From positions 1-43,098 of the forward strand of contig CAZIIU010000026.1 of NCBI GenBank assembly GCA_964539395.1: DNA of 43,098 nt, in the 5' to 3' direction. Within the stretch, counting starts at the first letter, position 1. Every line of letters starts with the position of its first letter. Of this stretch, positions 34,671-43,044 are shown piece by piece. A program made the position numbers and the translations under genes. Below the pieces are notes generated by a model that had not been told where the DNA came from, searched no databases, and saw nothing but the letters and a program-made list of their open reading frames with translations. Source of the DNA: M55B112 sp964539395. GTDB lineage: Bacteria; Bacteroidota; Bacteroidia; Bacteroidales; GCA-2748055.

Positions 34671-34740
34671 ATTCTAATGATTAAGTTATTACAAATAATA
34701 GACGTATTCGTCAGCAATCTGACGATTCCAGGGTTACATT

Positions 34741-37700
34741 TTACACAAGGTTAACACTAAGTCCCAACCCGCGCAATTCGTGAAGCAGCACATTCAGGGA
34801 TTCAGGAATACCAGGCATTGGCATCGGTTCTCCTTTTACAATTGCCTCATATGCCTTTGCTCTTCCAATCACATCATCAGACTTAACAGTCAGTATCTCC
34901 TGCAATATATTCGCTGCTCCAAAGGCTTCAAGTGCCCAAACCTCCATCTCCCCAAATCTTTGTCCCCCAAATTGTGCCTTCCCGCCGAGTGGTTGCTGGG
35001 TAATCAGGGAGTATGGACCGATTGAACGGGCATGCATTTTGTCCTCAACCATATGAGCCAGCTTTAGCATATAAATTATTCCCACTGTGGCAGGTTGATC
35101 AAACGGTTCTCCTGTTCCGCCATCAATCAGATGGGTTTTTCCAAACCTGGGTATACCTGCTTTGTCGGTCAATTCAGTTATCTCATCGATATTGGCACCG
35201 TCAAAGATCGGTGTGGCAAATCTCATATTAAGTTTTTGTCCTGCCCATCCAAGCACAGTTTCATAGATTTGACCCAGGTTCATCCTGGAAGGTACACCAA
35301 GCGGATTCAAAACAATGTCGACCGGTGTTCCATCTTTCAGAAAAGGCATATCTTCCTGTCTTACGATCCTGGCAACAATACCTTTATTTCCATGTCGTCC
35401 GGCCATCTTATCTCCAACCGTAATCCTTCGTTTCTTTGCAACATACACCTTTGCTAGTTGAACGATCCCGGTTGGTAGTTCATCACCACTGGTTACGCTG
35501 TGCTTTTTCCGCTTATACAAACCATCAATCTCTTTGAACTTGTTCTTATAATTGTGCAACAGCGTCCTGATAAGATCATTTTTTTCTTTATCTGTAGTCC
35601 ATTTGTTCGGATTAACAGTTTCATAATTGACCTCCTGCAGAAGTTTCATGGTAAATTTTATACCTTTTGGAATTATATCTGCATTCAGGTAATCCTTCAC
35701 ACCCTGTGAAGTCTTTCCGTAGACCAGTGTAAATAGTTTTTCGATGAGCAATTCCTTCAGTTCCTCAATATTCTTTAAATATTCCTCATCGATCTTATCT
35801 GTGATCTGCTTGGTTGCCGGCTTTGATTTTCTTTCCTTTACTGTACGTGAAAAGAGTTTCTTATCAATTACCACTCCATAAAGTGATGGTCCGGCTTTTA
35901 GTGAAGCATCTTTAACATCACCTGCCTTGTCTCCGAAAATAGCACGCAGCAGTTTTTCCTCGGGAGATGGATCAGACTCACCTTTGGGGGTGATCTTACC
36001 GATCAGTATATCGCCTGGTTTAATCTCAGCTCCTATACGTATCAGACCATTCTCATCAAGATCTTTTGTCGCCTCTTCACTAACATTTGGGATATCCGAA
36101 GTCAACTCCTCGAGACCCCGTTTTGTATCCCTGACCTCAAGCAGGTACTCATCAACATGAACAGAGGTAAAAACATCTTCCCTTACCAGTCTTTCAGAGA
36201 CAACAATTGCATCCTCAAAATTATAGCCCTTCCATGGCATAAATACTACCATCAGGTTCCTTCCTAAAGCCAGTTCACCATTCTCAGTAGCGTAACCTTC
36301 TGTCAGTGTTTCGCCTTTCTTTACCCTTTGCCCCTTTCTTACAATCGGAGAAAGATTCATGCAGGTATTCTGATTGGTTTTACGATACTTTGGAAGCTTA
36401 TAACGTTTCACATTGTCCTCAAAACTGACAAATTCTTCATCTTCTGATCTTTCATACCTGATCACTATTTCATTGGCATCAACAAACTCAATTATGCCAT
36501 CTCCTTCAGCATTTATCTGAAGGCGTGAGTCTGTTACCACACCCTCTTCCATTCCTGTTCCGACGATAGGCACCTCGGGCTTTAACAGGGGAACTGCCTG
36601 TCGCATCATGTTTGATCCCATCAAGGCCCTGTTCGCATCATCGTGCTCAAGAAATGGTATCAGGGATGCGGCAATAGAGGCAATCTGATTCGGGGCAACA
36701 TCCATCAGATGCACATCCTGGTTATCTGATAAAGGATAGTCTGCCTCATACCTGGATTTCACCTTAGGGTTTTTGAACGATCCATCTTCAAGAAGAGGTG
36801 CGTTTGCCTGGGCAATAAGCTTACCTTCCTCCTCTTCAGCACTTAGGTAAACAACCCCTTCATTTGAAAGTTCAACCTTCCCTCCTTCCGTATGCCGGTA
36901 AGGGGTCTCAATAAATCCAAGATTACTGATCTTTGCATAGACACAGAGCGATGATATCAATCCGATATTGGGACCTTCAGGGGTTTCGATCGGACAAAGC
37001 CTGCCGTAGTGGGTATAATGCACGTCGCGAACCTCGAAGCCGGCCCTTTCCCTTGAAAGACCACCTGGGCCGAGGGCTGACATCCGGCGTTTGTGTGTCA
37101 TCTCAGCCAACGGATTGGTTTGATCCATAAACTGAGACAACTGATTCGTACCAAAAAATGAATTGATTACAGAGGAAAGTGTTTTCGAGTTTATCAGGTC
37201 GGTTGGTGTAAATACCTCATTATCACGAACATTCATTCTTTCTCTAATGGTTCTGGCCATCCGTGCCAGGCCCACGCTGAACTGGTTCATCAGTTGTTCT
37301 CCAACAGTTCTGACCCTACGGTTGCTCAGATGGTCAATATCGTCAACATCAGTTTTAGAATTGATCAGTTCAATAAGGTATTTGATAATCTGGATGATAT
37401 CTTCCTTACTGAGAACCCTTTGATCCATGTCTGTATTAAGGTTCAGTTTCCTGTTGAGACGATATCTTCCGACTTCGCCCAGATCATATCGCTTATCAGA
37501 GAAAAAGAGTTTATCGATCACATCCCGCGCAGTAGTCTCATCGGGTGGCTCAGCGTTTCTCAACTGGCGGTAAATATGTAAAACAGCCTCTTTCTCAGAG
37601 TTACAGGGATCCTTCTGCAGGGTATTGTATATTATGGCAAAGTCTGTAATATTTGCATCATCCTTATGAATAAGAACAGTTTTACTTCCAGACTCCACGA

Positions 37701-38553
37701 TCTGGTCGATGTGTTCATTTTCCAACACTGTTTCCCGGTCGATGATTACTTCATTCCTTTCAATGGATACGACCTCCCCGGTATCTTCATCAACAAAATC
37801 CTCGATCCAGCTTTTCAACACGCGTGCAGCCAGTTTCCTGCCCACAACCTTCTTCAGACCGGTTTTTGAAACCTTTATTTCATCGGCCAGACCGAATATC
37901 TCAAGGATATCTTTGTCACTTTCAAAACCAATTGCCCTTAAAAGTGTTGTGACAGGCAATTTCTTTTTACGATCGATATAAGCATACATGACATTGTTAA
38001 TGTCAGTTGCAAATTCTATCCACGACCCTTTAAACGGAATGATCCTGGCAGAATATAATTTGGTCCCATTGGCATGAAGACTTTGTCCGAAAAATACCCC
38101 GGGCGATCTGTGCAGCTGTGATACAACTACACGCTCGGCGCCATTTATAATAAAGGCACCTCGGTCGGTCATATAAGGTACAGTACCCAGGTATACATCC
38201 TGAATCACTGTATCAAAATCCTCATGTTCCGGATCTGTACAGTACAATTTCAGTTTTGCTTTGAGTGGTACACTGTAAGTTAATCCTCTTTCAATACATT
38301 CATCAATGGAATATCTTGCCGGATCGATGGAATAATCCAAAAACTCCAGCACGAAATTATTTCTTGTATCTGTTATTGGGAAATTCTCCTGAAAGACCCT
38401 GTAAAGTCCCTCATTTTTTCTATCCTCAGGAGATGTTTCAAGCTGAAAAAACTCCTGAAAAGATTTCAACTGTACTTCCAGAAAATCGGGATAATTCAAT
38501 TGATTTTTAATGGAAGCAAAGCTAATACGCCTGTTATTTTGTGTTGATGACAT
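34741..38553 (-). CDS. rpoB: DNA-directed RNA polymerase subunit beta
   Basis: Beta subunit of RNA polymerase, target of rifamycins. I start at ATG 38553 (MSSTQNNRRISFASIKN), which matches the usual Bacteroidota N-terminus; an in-frame ATG at 38568 adds five residues. The rifampicin-cluster region reads FFGTNQLSQFMDQTNPLAEMTHKRR in pieces, with GPGGLSRERAGFEVRDVH after it, all wild-type-looking at the commonly mutated positions Gln, Asp, His (here His in THKRR) and Ser/Leu. The C-terminal EVWALEAFGAANILQE block and GLGLSVNLV end are typical. The hairpin at 38606-38631 lies between rplL and this gene. Confidence 0.98.
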   Translation of the reverse strand: MSSTQNNRRISFASIKNQLNYPDFLEVQLKSFQEFFQLETSPEDRKNEGLYRVFQENFPITDTRNNFVLEFLDYSIDPARYSIDECIERGLTYSVPLKAKLKLYCTDPEHEDFDTVIQDVYLGTVPYMTDRGAFIINGAERVVVSQLHRSPGVFFGQSLHANGTKLYSARIIPFKGSWIEFATDINNVMYAYIDRKKKLPVTTLLRAIGFESDKDILEIFGLADEIKVSKTGLKKVVGRKLAARVLKSWIEDFVDEDTGEVVSIERNEVIIDRETVLENEHIDQIVESGSKTVLIHKDDANITDFAIIYNTLQKDPCNSEKEAVLHIYRQLRNAEPPDETTARDVIDKLFFSDKRYDLGEVGRYRLNRKLNLNTDMDQRVLSKEDIIQIIKYLIELINSKTDVDDIDHLSNRRVRTVGEQLMNQFSVGLARMARTIRERMNVRDNEVFTPTDLINSKTLSSVINSFFGTNQLSQFMDQTNPLAEMTHKRRMSALGPGGLSRERAGFEVRDVHYTHYGRLCPIETPEGPNIGLISSLCVYAKISNLGFIETPYRHTEGGKVELSNEGVVYLSAEEEEGKLIAQANAPLLEDGSFKNPKVKSRYEADYPLSDNQDVHLMDVAPNQIASIAASLIPFLEHDDANRALMGSNMMRQAVPLLKPEVPIVGTGMEEGVVTDSRLQINAEGDGIIEFVDANEIVIRYERSEDEEFVSFEDNVKRYKLPKYRKTNQNTCMNLSPIVRKGQRVKKGETLTEGYATENGELALGRNLMVVFMPWKGYNFEDAIVVSERLVREDVFTSVHVDEYLLEVRDTKRGLEELTSDIPNVSEEATKDLDENGLIRIGAEIKPGDILIGKITPKGESDPSPEEKLLRAIFGDKAGDVKDASLKAGPSLYGVVIDKKLFSRTVKERKSKPATKQITDKIDEEYLKNIEELKELLIEKLFTLVYGKTSQGVKDYLNADIIPKGIKFTMKLLQEVNYETVNPNKWTTDKEKNDLIRTLLHNYKNKFKEIDGLYKRKKHSVTSGDELPTGIVQLAKVYVAKKRRITVGDKMAGRHGNKGIVARIVRQEDMPFLKDGTPVDIVLNPLGVPSRMNLGQIYETVLGWAGQKLNMRFATPIFDGANIDEITELTDKAGIPRFGKTHLIDGGTGEPFDQPATVGIIYMLKLAHMVEDKMHARSIGPYSLITQQPLGGKAQFGGQRFGEMEVWALEAFGAANILQEILTVKSDDVIGRAKAYEAIVKGEPMPMPGIPESLNVLLHELRGLGLSVNLV

Positions 38554-38605
38554 CTCGATAAATTCCATAGTTTAAAATAAAACATTTAACATGCATAAAG
38601 GTTTA

Positions 38606-38631
38606 TACCCCATCTTATTGGAGATGGGGTA
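38606..38631 (-). promoter_or_regulatory. hairpin between rplL and rpoB, attenuator or processing site
   Basis: TACCCCATCT (38606-38615) pairs perfectly with AGATGGGGTA (38622-38631) around a six-base loop. On the minus strand it is followed by TAAACC, not by a T-run, so it is not a full terminator. In E. coli the same interval holds a partial terminator and an RNase III cleavage site that lower rpoBC relative to rplJL; a comparable role is inferred here. Confidence 0.6.
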
Positions 38632-38657
38632 AACCTGTAAGTGGAAATGCGAGTGCC

Positions 38658-39035
38658 TTATTTAAGTTCAACCTCTGCTCCTGCTTCTTCAAGTTGAGTT
38701 TTGATTGATTCAGCTTCATCTTTACTTACACCCTCTTTAACTGGTGCAGGTGCGGAATCCACAACAGCTTTAGCCTCTTTAAGTCCGAGGCCTGTAAGAT
38801 CCTTCACCAGTTTCACAATTTGTAGCTTGGCCCCTCCGGGTGATTTCAGTATAATGTCGAATTCGGTCTTCTCCTCTGCAGCGGCCTCTCCGGCTCCTGC
38901 AGCAGGACCAGCAACAGCAACAGCAGCTGCTGCCGGTTCTATTCCGTGCTCATCTTTGAGAATATTCAGTAACTCGTTTACTTCTTTAACAGTCAATTCT
39001 ACTAACTGATCTGCGATTGCTTTTACGTCAGCCAT
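38658..39035 (-). CDS. rplL: 50S ribosomal protein L7/L12
   Basis: Stalk protein of the large ribosomal subunit, present in several copies and recruiting elongation factors. The 125-residue chain has an N-terminal dimerisation helix pair (ADVKAIADQLVELTVKEVNELLNILK in pieces), an Ala/Gly/Glu-rich hinge (about residues 35-55) and the C-terminal globular domain with KTEFDIILKSPGGAKLQIVK and GLGLKEAKAVVDSAP. It follows rplJ by 24 bases, the usual order, allowing L10 and L12 to be made together. Confidence 0.98.
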   Translation of the reverse strand: MADVKAIADQLVELTVKEVNELLNILKDEHGIEPAAAAVAVAGPAAGAGEAAAEEKTEFDIILKSPGGAKLQIVKLVKDLTGLGLKEAKAVVDSAPAPVKEGVSKDEAESIKTQLEEAGAEVELK

Positions 39036-39059
39036 TTTTATTGGTTTTTATAAATGTTA

Positions 39060-39584
39060 TTAAACTGATTCTTTTTCTGATAATGTTTCAAGTGCCCCTG
39101 CGAGTTTACTACCGCTGCTAGCAAGTGCCGAAGCCAGATTTTTGGCAGGCGATTGAAGCAGCATCAGCAGATCGCCAAGCAACTCTTCTTTCGATTTTAT
39201 GGAGGCAAGATTGTCAAGCTGATTGTCGCCTATGTAAATTGATTCCTCCACATAGGCTGCTTTCAGCAGTGGTCTGTCCATGGTCTTCCTGAATTCCTTG
39301 ATGATCTTGCCGGGAAGGTTCCCTGTATCACAAAACATGATAGAGGTGGAATCTTTCAGCACATCATAAAGGTCATCCAACATAACCTCGGATTTCTCCA
39401 TAGCTTTTTTGAGCAATGTATTCTTAACTACCAGCAACCTGATCTGGCTTTCAAAGCATTTTCTTCTCAATTTTGATGTCTCCTCGGCATTCAGTCCGGA
39501 GATATCGGTGAGATAGAAATGCCTGGCCTGATTCAAATCAGTTACTAGGTTGTCAATAATTACATTTTTATCTTCTCTTCTCAT
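39060..39584 (-). CDS. rplJ: 50S ribosomal protein L10
   Basis: Base of the ribosomal stalk, binding 23S rRNA and L7/L12 dimers. The 174-residue protein has the standard pattern: DNLVTDLNQARHFYLTDISGLNAEETSKLRR in pieces, VVKNTLLKKAMEKS, and a C-terminal helix (SPAKNLASALASSGSKLAGALETLSEK) for L12 docking. It lies between rplA and rplL with 23 and 24 base gaps. In E. coli L10 represses its own operon through a leader; the short gap here leaves little room for such a leader directly upstream. Confidence 0.97.
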   Translation of the reverse strand: MRREDKNVIIDNLVTDLNQARHFYLTDISGLNAEETSKLRRKCFESQIRLLVVKNTLLKKAMEKSEVMLDDLYDVLKDSTSIMFCDTGNLPGKIIKEFRKTMDRPLLKAAYVEESIYIGDNQLDNLASIKSKEELLGDLLMLLQSPAKNLASALASSGSKLAGALETLSEKESV

Positions 39585-39607
39585 TCCCTGGAGATTCTTT
39601 AGCGTTA

Positions 39608-40306
39608 TTATTTCTCTTCAATAGATTTAGGGTCTAATCTGATACCAGGACTCATAGTGCTGGACAGATATAAACTCCTGATATATGTTCCCTTTGCGGC
39701 AGCCGGTTTAAGTTTTATGATGGTCTGGATAAATTCCCTAACATTCTCAACTATTTTTGGCTCCTCAAATGAAACTTTTCCAACAGAGGTATGAATGATA
39801 CCGTATTTATCTACCTTGAAGTCGATCTTTCCCTTCTTCACCTCTTCAACAGCTTTACCGATTTCCATGGTTACAGTACCGCTTTTCGGATTCGGCATCA
39901 GACCACGTGGTCCGAGAACTCTACCAAGCTTACCCAGTTTTGCCATTACAGGGGGCATTGTGATGATAACATCCATATCTGTCCAACCCTTTTCGATCTT
40001 CTCAATATATTCATCCAATCCCACGTAATCTGCACCGGCAGCTTTGGCTTCCTCCTCTTTATCAGGAGTACACAGGGCAAGAACAACTTTTTCCTTTCCA
40101 GTTCCATGTGGCAATGTCACAACACCACGCACCATCTGATTAGCCTTTCTCGGATCAACTCCGAGCCTGACATTCAGATCGATAGAAGCGTCAAATTTTG
40201 TAGTGGATATCTCCTTAACAAGCTTTGCTGCCTCTGAAAGTGTATATTGTTTATCCCTGTCTAACTTCTCTAAAGCTAACTTCCTGTTTTTAGTTAGTGT
40301 ACTCAT
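39608..40306 (-). CDS. rplA: 50S ribosomal protein L1
   Basis: Forms the L1 stalk near the E site of the large subunit and, in many bacteria, represses translation of the rplKA messenger. The 232-residue protein shows the expected blocks FDASIDLNVRLGVDPRKANQMVRG in pieces, LPHGTGKEKVVLALC, and the signature MAKLGKLGRVLGPRGLMPNPKSGTVT in pieces. It follows rplK by 11 bases. Any L1-binding mimic of 23S rRNA would be expected ahead of rplK (40762-40866), where I could not identify one with certainty. Confidence 0.98.
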   Translation of the reverse strand: MSTLTKNRKLALEKLDRDKQYTLSEAAKLVKEISTTKFDASIDLNVRLGVDPRKANQMVRGVVTLPHGTGKEKVVLALCTPDKEEEAKAAGADYVGLDEYIEKIEKGWTDMDVIITMPPVMAKLGKLGRVLGPRGLMPNPKSGTVTMEIGKAVEEVKKGKIDFKVDKYGIIHTSVGKVSFEEPKIVENVREFIQTIIKLKPAAAKGTYIRSLYLSSTMSPGIRLDPKSIEEK

Positions 40307-40317
40307 ACTATTTCAAA

Positions 40318-40761
40318 TTAATTGTTAGACGGGAATTTTCCCTGAACTGTAATTCCCATACTCCTGGCTGTTCCTGCTACCATCTTCATTGCAGATTCTA
40401 CAGTAAATGCATTCAGGTCCGGCATCTTGCCTTCAGCAATCGTTCTTACCTGGTCCCATGAAACAGAAGCAATCTTCACTCTGTTGGATTCTGCAGAACC
40501 CCCCTTGAGTTTGGTTGCCTCCAACAGTTGAACTGCTACGGGAGGTGTTTTTACAATAAAGTCAAACGACTTGTCACTGTAAACGGTTATGATCACTGGC
40601 AAGAGTTTTCCGGCCTGATCCTGGGTTCTGCCATTAAACTGCTTGCAGAACTCCATGATATTTACACCCTTGGCACCCAATGCGGGTCCTACGGGAGGGG
40701 ACGGATTAGCTGCTCCACCCCTGATCTGTAGTTTAATTAAGCCTTCTACATCTTTTGCCAT
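40318..40761 (-). CDS. rplK: 50S ribosomal protein L11
   Basis: Binds the GTPase-associated region of 23S rRNA; target region of thiostrepton. The 147-residue protein has the N-terminal block LIKLQIRGGAANPSPPVGPALGAKGVNIMEFCKQFN in pieces with the flexible proline-rich linker, and the C-terminal GTARSMGITVQG rRNA-binding end. The 105-base gap to nusG upstream contains no promoter box I can identify, so it is likely transcribed with nusG. Confidence 0.98.
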   Translation of the reverse strand: MAKDVEGLIKLQIRGGAANPSPPVGPALGAKGVNIMEFCKQFNGRTQDQAGKLLPVIITVYSDKSFDFIVKTPPVAVQLLEATKLKGGSAESNRVKIASVSWDQVRTIAEGKMPDLNAFTVESAMKMVAGTARSMGITVQGKFPSNN

Positions 40762-40866
40762 TTCTACTTTATTTTTACATATGGAGAATAACTACAAACC
40801 TCTTTGATTCATGTACAGGAAGCATTTATTTGGACATACAATAATCGGGTTTGCATTACTTTTTTT

Positions 40867-41418
40867 CTATCCTTCTTTTTCTACCTGCATAAAACTGAGT
40901 TCCAGGGGAGTCTTTCTGCCGAAGATTTTCACCATCACCTTCAGCTTTTTCTTCTCCTCGTTCACCTCCTCAATAATGCCGGTAAAACTATTAAATGGTC
41001 CGTCAATTACCTTTACAGACTCTCCAACAAAATAGGGTACTGTAATCTCTTCATCCCCGGCTGTAAGTTCATCGACCTTGCCAAGGATCCTGTTTACCTC
41101 TGACTCACGCAAAGCAACCGGCTCCTCGTTTCCCTCGGCACCCAGGAATCCGATAATATTAGGTATATTTCTGAGTATATGCGGTATTTCTCCAGTAAGC
41201 ACCGCTTCGACCAACACGTAGCCTGGGAAATAGTTTCTCTCCTTGCTGATCTTTTTACCATTTCTGATCTGGTAAACTTTTTCAGTTGGTATAAGAACCT
41301 GGGATATATAATCCTGAAGGTTCAATCGTGCTATTTCACTTTCGATATATTCCTTTGCTTTCCTCTCCTTGCCACCGATCGCTCTGAGAACATACCATCT
41401 TTTTGCTAAATCGCTCAT
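40867..41418 (-). CDS. nusG: transcription termination/antitermination factor NusG
   Basis: Binds RNA polymerase through its N-terminal NGN domain and links it to Rho or the ribosome through its C-terminal KOW domain. The 183-residue protein begins with KRWYVLRAIGGKERKAKEYIE in pieces; YFPGYVLVEAVLTGEIPHILRN and GFLGAEGNEEPVALRESEVNRIL follow, and the KOW domain has YFVGESVKVIDGPFNSFTGIIEEVNEEKKKLKV in pieces. It is followed by rplK and preceded by secE with a 7-base gap. The usual GxPxPL-like motif is shortened to GNEEPVAL, a normal Bacteroidota variation. Confidence 0.96.
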   Translation of the reverse strand: MSDLAKRWYVLRAIGGKERKAKEYIESEIARLNLQDYISQVLIPTEKVYQIRNGKKISKERNYFPGYVLVEAVLTGEIPHILRNIPNIIGFLGAEGNEEPVALRESEVNRILGKVDELTAGDEEITVPYFVGESVKVIDGPFNSFTGIIEEVNEEKKKLKVMVKIFGRKTPLELSFMQVEKEG

Positions 41419-41425
41419 TCTACAA

Positions 41426-41623
41426 TCAGACTAATTTATAGATGCCTTCCAATATAGTTTGAAACGAGATGTCCATTACAAAAACGACCAGTGCGAAGAT
41501 TAGCGATGCAATCATTACCACAATTGCACTATTTTGTAACTCTTTCCACGTTGGCCAGGTAACCTTGTGCACTAACTCATTATAAGAATCCTTCAGGTAA
41601 CTTATTATTTTTCTCATTTCCAA
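41426..41623 (-). CDS. secE: preprotein translocase subunit SecE
   Basis: Single-span essential subunit of the SecYEG protein channel. The 65-residue protein has an amphipathic N-terminal helix, the signature KVTWPTWKELQNSA with the conserved Trp-Pro, and one membrane helix (about residues 33-53). The length is normal for non-enteric bacteria. ATG at 41617 (residue 3) is an alternative start. It lies 12 bases after the mature tRNA-Trp and directly before nusG, the almost universal secE-nusG arrangement. Confidence 0.94.
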   Translation of the reverse strand: MEMRKIISYLKDSYNELVHKVTWPTWKELQNSAIVVMIASLIFALVVFVMDISFQTILEGIYKLV

Positions 41624-41635
41624 TGGTTAATTGTG

Positions 41636-41708
41636 CACGGGAGGAGCGACTCGAACGCCCGACACCTGGTTTTGGAGACCAGTGCTCTACCAACTGAGCT
41701 ACACCCGT
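41636..41708 (-). tRNA. tRNA-Trp (anticodon CCA)
   Basis: A 73-base cloverleaf on the minus strand. The anticodon stem CTGGT/ACCAG encloses CTCCAAA with anticodon CCA. The D arm is GCTCAGTTGGTAGAGC, the T arm GGGCG-TTCGAGT-CGCTC, the discriminator G, and CCA is not encoded. The acceptor stem ACGGGTG/CTCCCGT has one mismatch, U6 against U67. It sits between tuf and secE, as in many bacteria. Confidence 0.95.
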
Positions 41709-41723
41709 TTATGCCTAAACACT

Positions 41724-41766
41724 CAAAAGAGGCCAATCCGGTTTTACCCCGGACCGATCTCTTTTG
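41724..41766 (-). terminator. hairpin between tuf and tRNA-Trp
   Basis: CAAAAGAG (41724-41731) pairs with CTCTTTTG (41759-41766), with an inner TCCGG/CCGGA stem (41737-41741 and 41749-41753). On the minus strand there is little T-run behind it, so it may be a leaky terminator or a processing signal that separates tuf from the tRNA-Trp-secE part of the operon. Confidence 0.55.
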
Positions 41767-41787
41767 AAAATGTTAATTATCAATTTG

Positions 41788-42975
41788 TTACTCAACAATA
41801 TCAATCACCTGACCGGCACCAACAGTTCTACCTCCTTCACGAATCGCGAAGCGAAGACCTTTGTTGATTGCAACCGGGTAAATCAGATCAACGCTAATGG
41901 TTACGTTATCTCCGGGCATTACCATTTCGGTTCCCTCAGGAAGTTGAATTTCACCGGTAACATCAAGTGTTCTCAGATAAAACTGAGGACGGTAATTGTT
42001 ATGGAAAGGAGTGTGACGTCCACCCTCTTCTTTCTTCAAAACGTAAACCTCAGCCTTAAACTTCGTATGTGGTGTGATGGAACCAGGCTTAGCAAGTACC
42101 ATACCCCTTTTGATCTCCTTCTTGTCAACTCCTCTTAATAATAATCCAACGTTATCTCCTGCTTCACCTGTATCAAGTATCTTGCGGAACATCTCAACAC
42201 CTGTACATACAGTTTTCCGGCCTTCTGCACCAAGACCAATCATAGCTAGCTCATCACCAGTGTTAACAACACCTGTTTCAATCCTTCCGGTTGCAACTGT
42301 ACCCCGACCGGTGATCGAGAACACATCTTCAACCGGCATCAGGAATGGCTTTTCCCTCTCGCGCGGAGGAATCGGAATATACTCATCTACAGCATCCATC
42401 AGTTCCATCACCTTGTCTTCCCACTTCGCTTCTCCATTCAACGCGCCAAGCGCAGAACCGTGAATCACAGGAGCATTTTCACCATCAAACTGGTAGAAGT
42501 CAAGCAATTCCCGAACCTCCATTTCAACCAGTTCAAGCAGCTCCGGATCATCAACCAGGTCAACTTTGTTCAAAAAACATACAATTTTTGGCACATTTAC
42601 CTGGCGGGCCAGCAAGATGTGCTCCCTGGTTTGTGGCATAGGTCCGTCTGTACCGGCAACAACGATAATGGCACCATCCATCTGCGCGGCACCAGTAACC
42701 ATGTTCTTCACATAGTCAGCGTGACCCGGGCAGTCAACATGTGCATAGTGACGATTCGCTGTCTGATACTCAACATGAGCGGTATTAATGGTAATACCCC
42801 TTTCTTTCTCCTCAGGTGCATTGTCAATCGAATCAAAGTCCCTGATTTCAGAGAGTCCTTTTTTTGCAAGAACCATAGTAATAGCAGCGGTCAATGTGGT
42901 TTTACCGTGGTCAACGTGACCAATGGTACCAATATTGACGTGCGGTTTGGACCTATCAAATTTTTCTTTAGCCAT
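41788..42975 (-). CDS. tuf: elongation factor Tu
   Basis: GTPase that brings aminoacyl-tRNA to the ribosome. The 395-residue protein has G1 GHVDHGKTT at residues 19-27, the switch region KERGITINTAHVEYQT, G3 DCPGHADYVKNM, G4 NKVDLV and G5 SALGAL, followed by domains 2 and 3 ending in GGRTVGAGQVIDIVE. It lies behind a tRNA-Thr gene (partly in the window) and before tRNA-Trp, the arrangement of the bacterial tufB locus. The gap to the tRNA-Thr is about 70 AT-rich bases. Confidence 0.98.
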   Translation of the reverse strand: MAKEKFDRSKPHVNIGTIGHVDHGKTTLTAAITMVLAKKGLSEIRDFDSIDNAPEEKERGITINTAHVEYQTANRHYAHVDCPGHADYVKNMVTGAAQMDGAIIVVAGTDGPMPQTREHILLARQVNVPKIVCFLNKVDLVDDPELLELVEMEVRELLDFYQFDGENAPVIHGSALGALNGEAKWEDKVMELMDAVDEYIPIPPREREKPFLMPVEDVFSITGRGTVATGRIETGVVNTGDELAMIGLGAEGRKTVCTGVEMFRKILDTGEAGDNVGLLLRGVDKKEIKRGMVLAKPGSITPHTKFKAEVYVLKKEEGGRHTPFHNNYRPQFYLRTLDVTGEIQLPEGTEMVMPGDNVTISVDLIYPVAINKGLRFAIREGGRTVGAGQVIDIVE

Positions 42976-43044
42976 AACTTAATTTAATTAATATTGATAC
43001 TTGTAAATAGTTACTTTCTATTTTTATTATAAAAACTATATAAG

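Noticed and set aside
42460..42987. A 175-codon plus-strand open frame opposite tuf
   Set aside because: It lies entirely antisense to a certain EF-Tu gene with strong codon constraint, and its translation has no recognisable pattern. Similar long antisense frames opposite rpoB, rpoC, etfA and the helicase were left out for the same reason.
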